Source of the DNA: Bradyrhizobium lablabi
GTDB taxonomy: Bacteria > Pseudomonadota > Alphaproteobacteria > Rhizobiales > Xanthobacteraceae
Assembly (NCBI RefSeq): GCF_018131005.1
Contig: NZ_JAFCJK010000002.1
Location: forward strand, 434,001 to 498,000
Reading direction: 5' to 3'
Length of the DNA: 64,000 nucleotides
Positions 62,109-64,000 of this stretch are shown piece after piece. A model generated the notes under the pieces. That model did not search any database. It had not been told where the DNA came from and saw only the letters and a list, made by a program, of their open reading frames with translations. Made by a program: the position numbers and the translations under genes. The first letter of the stretch is position 1; each line of letters starts with the position of its first letter.

Positions 62109-62109
62109 G

Positions 62110-62144
62110 TATCAGTGCTCTTATACTATATCACGGCTCTGATA
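62110..62144. promoter_or_regulatory. Operator-like inverted repeat in the marR divergent promoter
   Basis: TATCAGTGC (62110-62118) and GCTCTGATA (62136-62144) match as reverse complements at eight of nine positions, with 17 bases between that include the promoter-like TATACT/TATAGT. Extending outward, ATGT...ACAT continues the symmetry with one inserted base. The whole repeat fills the 53-base gap between the two divergent start codons. Confidence 0.55.
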
Positions 62145-62161
62145 ACATAAGGTCAGAACCA

Positions 62162-62641
62162 ATGTCACATGCTCGCAAAGAGTATACGGATTTCGAGCTG
62201 CTGGCGCCGGATGTTTTTGCCGCCGTGCGATCTCTCGGCCAGTACGCGGGGAAAGCCGGTCTCGAAAAGCAGCTGCTCGAACTCGTCAAGCTGCGCGCTT
62301 CGCAGATCAATGGCTGCGCTTTCTGCGTGCAACATCACATCCTGCAGGGAGAGAGCCTCGGCGTTCCCACTGACAAACTCAACCTCGTCGTAGTCTGGCG
62401 TGAAGTACCGCAATTCTCGGCGCGCGAACGCGCGGCGCTGGCCTGGACCGAGGCGCTGACGTTGCTTGCAAACGGCGTCAGCGACGAAGTCTATGCACAG
62501 GCGAACGCGGAATTCTCGGAGCAGGAGTTGACTTATCTCACCTCGGCGATCGCATCGATCAATATCTGGAACCGGTTCGGCGCCGCCTATCGCTGGACGC
62601 CACCAGCGCGCAGGCCCGTGGTGGGCGCGGCATCCTCGTAG
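62162..62641 (+). CDS. Carboxymuconolactone decarboxylase/AhpD-family protein
   Basis: The protein is 159 residues. It has the CMD fold with the CxxC-type active site NGCAFCVQHH (Cys-X2-Cys-X3-His), typical of AhpD-like peroxidase-system proteins rather than true decarboxylases. Flanking helices are LLELVKLRASQ and ARERAALAWTEALTLL. ATG 62162 with AAGG upstream gives the usual length. The cupin gene follows after 51 bases. Redox or reactive-electrophile defence is likely (inferred from the motif). Confidence 0.9.
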   Translation: MSHARKEYTDFELLAPDVFAAVRSLGQYAGKAGLEKQLLELVKLRASQINGCAFCVQHHILQGESLGVPTDKLNLVVVWREVPQFSARERAALAWTEALTLLANGVSDEVYAQANAEFSEQELTYLTSAIASINIWNRFGAAYRWTPPARRPVVGAASS

Positions 62642-62692
62642 TAGGTCGGTTCACGAAGGAACTAGGGAACAGAAGGGTAAGGGAGAAGACAC

Positions 62693-63196
62693 ATGACGTC
62701 GATGGCTGCGACTTTCTCTGTTTCACCCCCGTCGCGATCGGTTTCGCTTGCGGTCATTGCGGGGCTCGCCTGCGCGATGGTGATTGGCAGGTCACTGCCG
62801 CTGACGATGGACACAATCTCATCGGCGATCGTGCCGCTTTGCGCGGCCGCGACCGGCGAGGGATCGGCGCTCGACAAGGTTGAGTTGATCACTTCGCACG
62901 CGTTGCCGAATGTCCCGGGCAAGCGCGTGACCGTCGTCCGCGTGACCTACGGCCCCGGCGGTTTTACGCGTCCGCATCGCCATGCAGGCTCGGTGACGGC
63001 CTACATCACCAAGGGTGAAATTCGCTCCCAGCTCGGCGGCGGGCCGGTCGAGACCTTCACGGTCGGCCAGTCCTTCTTCGAGCCGCCGGGCTCGACACAT
63101 GTGGTGTCGGCCAATGCGAGCACCACCGAGCCGGCGGAATTGATCGCGGTGTTCGTAGCGGACGAAGGCGCGCAGCTTACGACATTCCTGGAGTAG
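62693..63196 (+). CDS. Cupin-domain protein with N-terminal hydrophobic segment
   Basis: This is a 167-residue protein. A hydrophobic stretch (VSLAVIAGLACAMVIG) near residues 15-32 acts as signal or anchor. A single cupin domain follows: GPGGFTRPHRHAGSVTAYITKGEIRSQ carries the first metal-binding motif (His, His and Glu), and FFEPPGSTHVVSANAS the second His. RmlC-like cupins of this kind are often metal-dependent dioxygenases or sensors. ATG 62693 has AGGGAGA upstream. It is probably co-transcribed with the AhpD-like gene under MarR control. Confidence 0.87.
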   Translation: MTSMAATFSVSPPSRSVSLAVIAGLACAMVIGRSLPLTMDTISSAIVPLCAAATGEGSALDKVELITSHALPNVPGKRVTVVRVTYGPGGFTRPHRHAGSVTAYITKGEIRSQLGGGPVETFTVGQSFFEPPGSTHVVSANASTTEPAELIAVFVADEGAQLTTFLE

Positions 63197-63212
63197 GGCG
63201 AGCAAGCGTCGC

Positions 63213-63641
63213 CTAGATACCCGCGCGCGCCAGCGGATCACGGCCGAACCGATTGTCTCCTGATCGTCCGGGCAAGAAGCCCAGAACGGCAAGCAGCAGC
63301 AGATAAGGAAACCAGATCTTGATATGGATCGCGTCGGCGACGGCCGGAGCGGCGAGCACAAGCAGCAACCACCAGCCCGAAACGTTGAGGTCATGCAGCC
63401 GCTTCACCAGGACTGCGACGAGCGGCCATAACGTGATGAGCACGGCCAGCAACGGCGCTAAGTCCAGCGGCGGATTGAGGTCGGGAACATTGTAGTACCT
63501 GACACGCGGAATCGTGAGGTTCCGCCAGGTTCGGATGATCAGGACGTCGACCAGAATCAGCCCGAAGTACCCCAGTCGAAATTCCTGCCGGCTGATGCGG
63601 CCGTTCGTTGACAGGAAATACCAGGTGAAGGTTGAGAGCAT
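63213..63641 (-). CDS. DUF805 membrane protein
   Basis: The 142-residue protein has four hydrophobic segments and the DUF805 signature: an N-terminal YFLSTNGRISRQEFRLGYF (G-R-x-x-R-x-x-F/Y) and the mid-protein VAVLVKRLHDLNVSGWWLLL (K-R-L-H-D-x-x-x-S-G-W). It ends with LGFLPGRSGDNRFGRDPL, also conserved. Function of the family is unknown. It is convergent with the cupin gene. Confidence 0.9.
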   Translation of the reverse strand: MLSTFTWYFLSTNGRISRQEFRLGYFGLILVDVLIIRTWRNLTIPRVRYYNVPDLNPPLDLAPLLAVLITLWPLVAVLVKRLHDLNVSGWWLLLVLAAPAVADAIHIKIWFPYLLLLAVLGFLPGRSGDNRFGRDPLARAGI

Positions 63642-63741
63642 GGCGCCTGCGGTTCTGCTTGAATTCGGCTGAAGCCATACCCCAACGTCCGTTAACGCCG
63701 CTGGAATCGAGCCGCGACATTTGGGCGCTTCTCGTCAACCA

Positions 63742-64000
63742 TCAGTTGCCGACACCTTCCGGCGTGCCGAGATGATGCGCCACGTCGTCCGGCAACGCGT
63801 GGGCGGCGGCCGCCATCGGTCCGGGGTCTGGTCCGACCTCACGGCCGCGGCCACGGATCAGCCGTTCATAGTCCGACACCAGCGTGGTGTAGGGATTGAC
63901 CCTGGCATTCATGAGCCGACGGACGAACAGAGCTGCCAGCCAGCACGAGACGAAGCTGGCAAACTTCCTGATCAATGCCCCCCTACGCCCTCGATTCCCC
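63742..64000 (-). CDS. Hypothetical protein at window edge, perhaps partial
   Basis: The frame is open from the right edge of the window and stops at 63742. An internal TTG at 63975 gives 77 residues starting MIRKFASFVSCWLAALFVRRLMNARVN (split here as a hydrophobic N terminus), then DYERLIRGRGREVGPDPG and a His/Asp tail. There is no ATG before residue 22 of that form, so the true start is probably beyond the window. I recognise no family. It could still be a chance frame. Confidence 0.4.
   Translation of the reverse strand, partial: GNRGRRGALIRKFASFVSCWLAALFVRRLMNARVNPYTTLVSDYERLIRGRGREVGPDPGPMAAAAHALPDDVAHHLGTPEGVGN

Overview
The window looks like chromosomal core from a GC-rich alphaproteobacterium of the Bradyrhizobium group (Nitrobacteraceae). 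That assignment is an inference. It rests on strong GC bias, ponA next to prfB, a SUF-type iron-sulfur operon, PHA synthase, three paralogous Omp31/RopB-like outer-membrane barrels, many lysine/alanine-rich protein tails, and short intergenic palindromic repeats of a kind I associate with Bradyrhizobium. I see no phage, transposase, CRISPR array, tRNA or rRNA gene.

Layout. 1-4.9 kb: 3' part of a class A penicillin-binding protein, prfB with an intact programmed +1 frameshift site, a beta-hydroxyacid dehydrogenase and an EamA exporter. 4.9-9.9 kb: a 48-codon small ORF, an outer-membrane barrel, a large NodU/CmcH-type carbamoyltransferase and a branched-chain amino acid type binding protein. 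9.9-22.4 kb: envelope and metabolism genes (M23 endopeptidase, peroxiredoxin Q with a histone-like tail, YhdP/AsmA-like protein, gamma-glutamyltranspeptidase, MFS carrier, TyrS, AnmK, glutathione transferase). 22.4-30.4 kb: an alpha/beta hydrolase, then the SUF operon (cysteine desulfurase, sufB, sufC, sufD, sufS, a DUF59 protein, sufA-like). 30.4-37.1 kb: a TfoX-domain gene between two copies of a palindromic repeat, a diguanylate cyclase, a DEAD-box helicase, a secreted caspase-like protein and a flavin monooxygenase. 37.2-40.1 kb: two outer-membrane barrels flanking an SDR gene, with look-alike terminators. 40.3-49.8 kb: parE, DedA, a transglutaminase/Sel1 fusion, a Tat-exported metallo-hydrolase, paiB-argC and a methyltransferase. 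49.8-57.4 kb: MAPEG, phaC, a small lipoprotein, an aminotransferase, hom, glpX and a HAD dehalogenase. 57.4-64 kb: recJ, SDR, Tat-exported lytic transglycosylase, a divergent MarR / AhpD-like / cupin cluster, DUF805, and an edge ORF.

How genes work together. The SUF genes form one Fe-S assembly line from sulfur mobilisation through scaffold to carrier. The PBP, M23 protein, lytic transglycosylase and AnmK belong to peptidoglycan synthesis, turnover and recycling. The aminotransferase and hom point to aspartate-family amino acid synthesis. paiB and argC overlap and should be co-transcribed.

The regulatory observations I rate highest are these: (i) an attenuator-like leader before paiB-argC, in which a nearly leaderless 24-residue peptide has four consecutive Arg codons and is followed by a terminator-like hairpin; (ii) three ATGCA-N2-TGCAT boxes laid over the promoter of the glutathione transferase gene; (iii) the prfB frameshift; (iv) an inverted repeat in the marR divergent promoter. 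None was tested by folding or database search.
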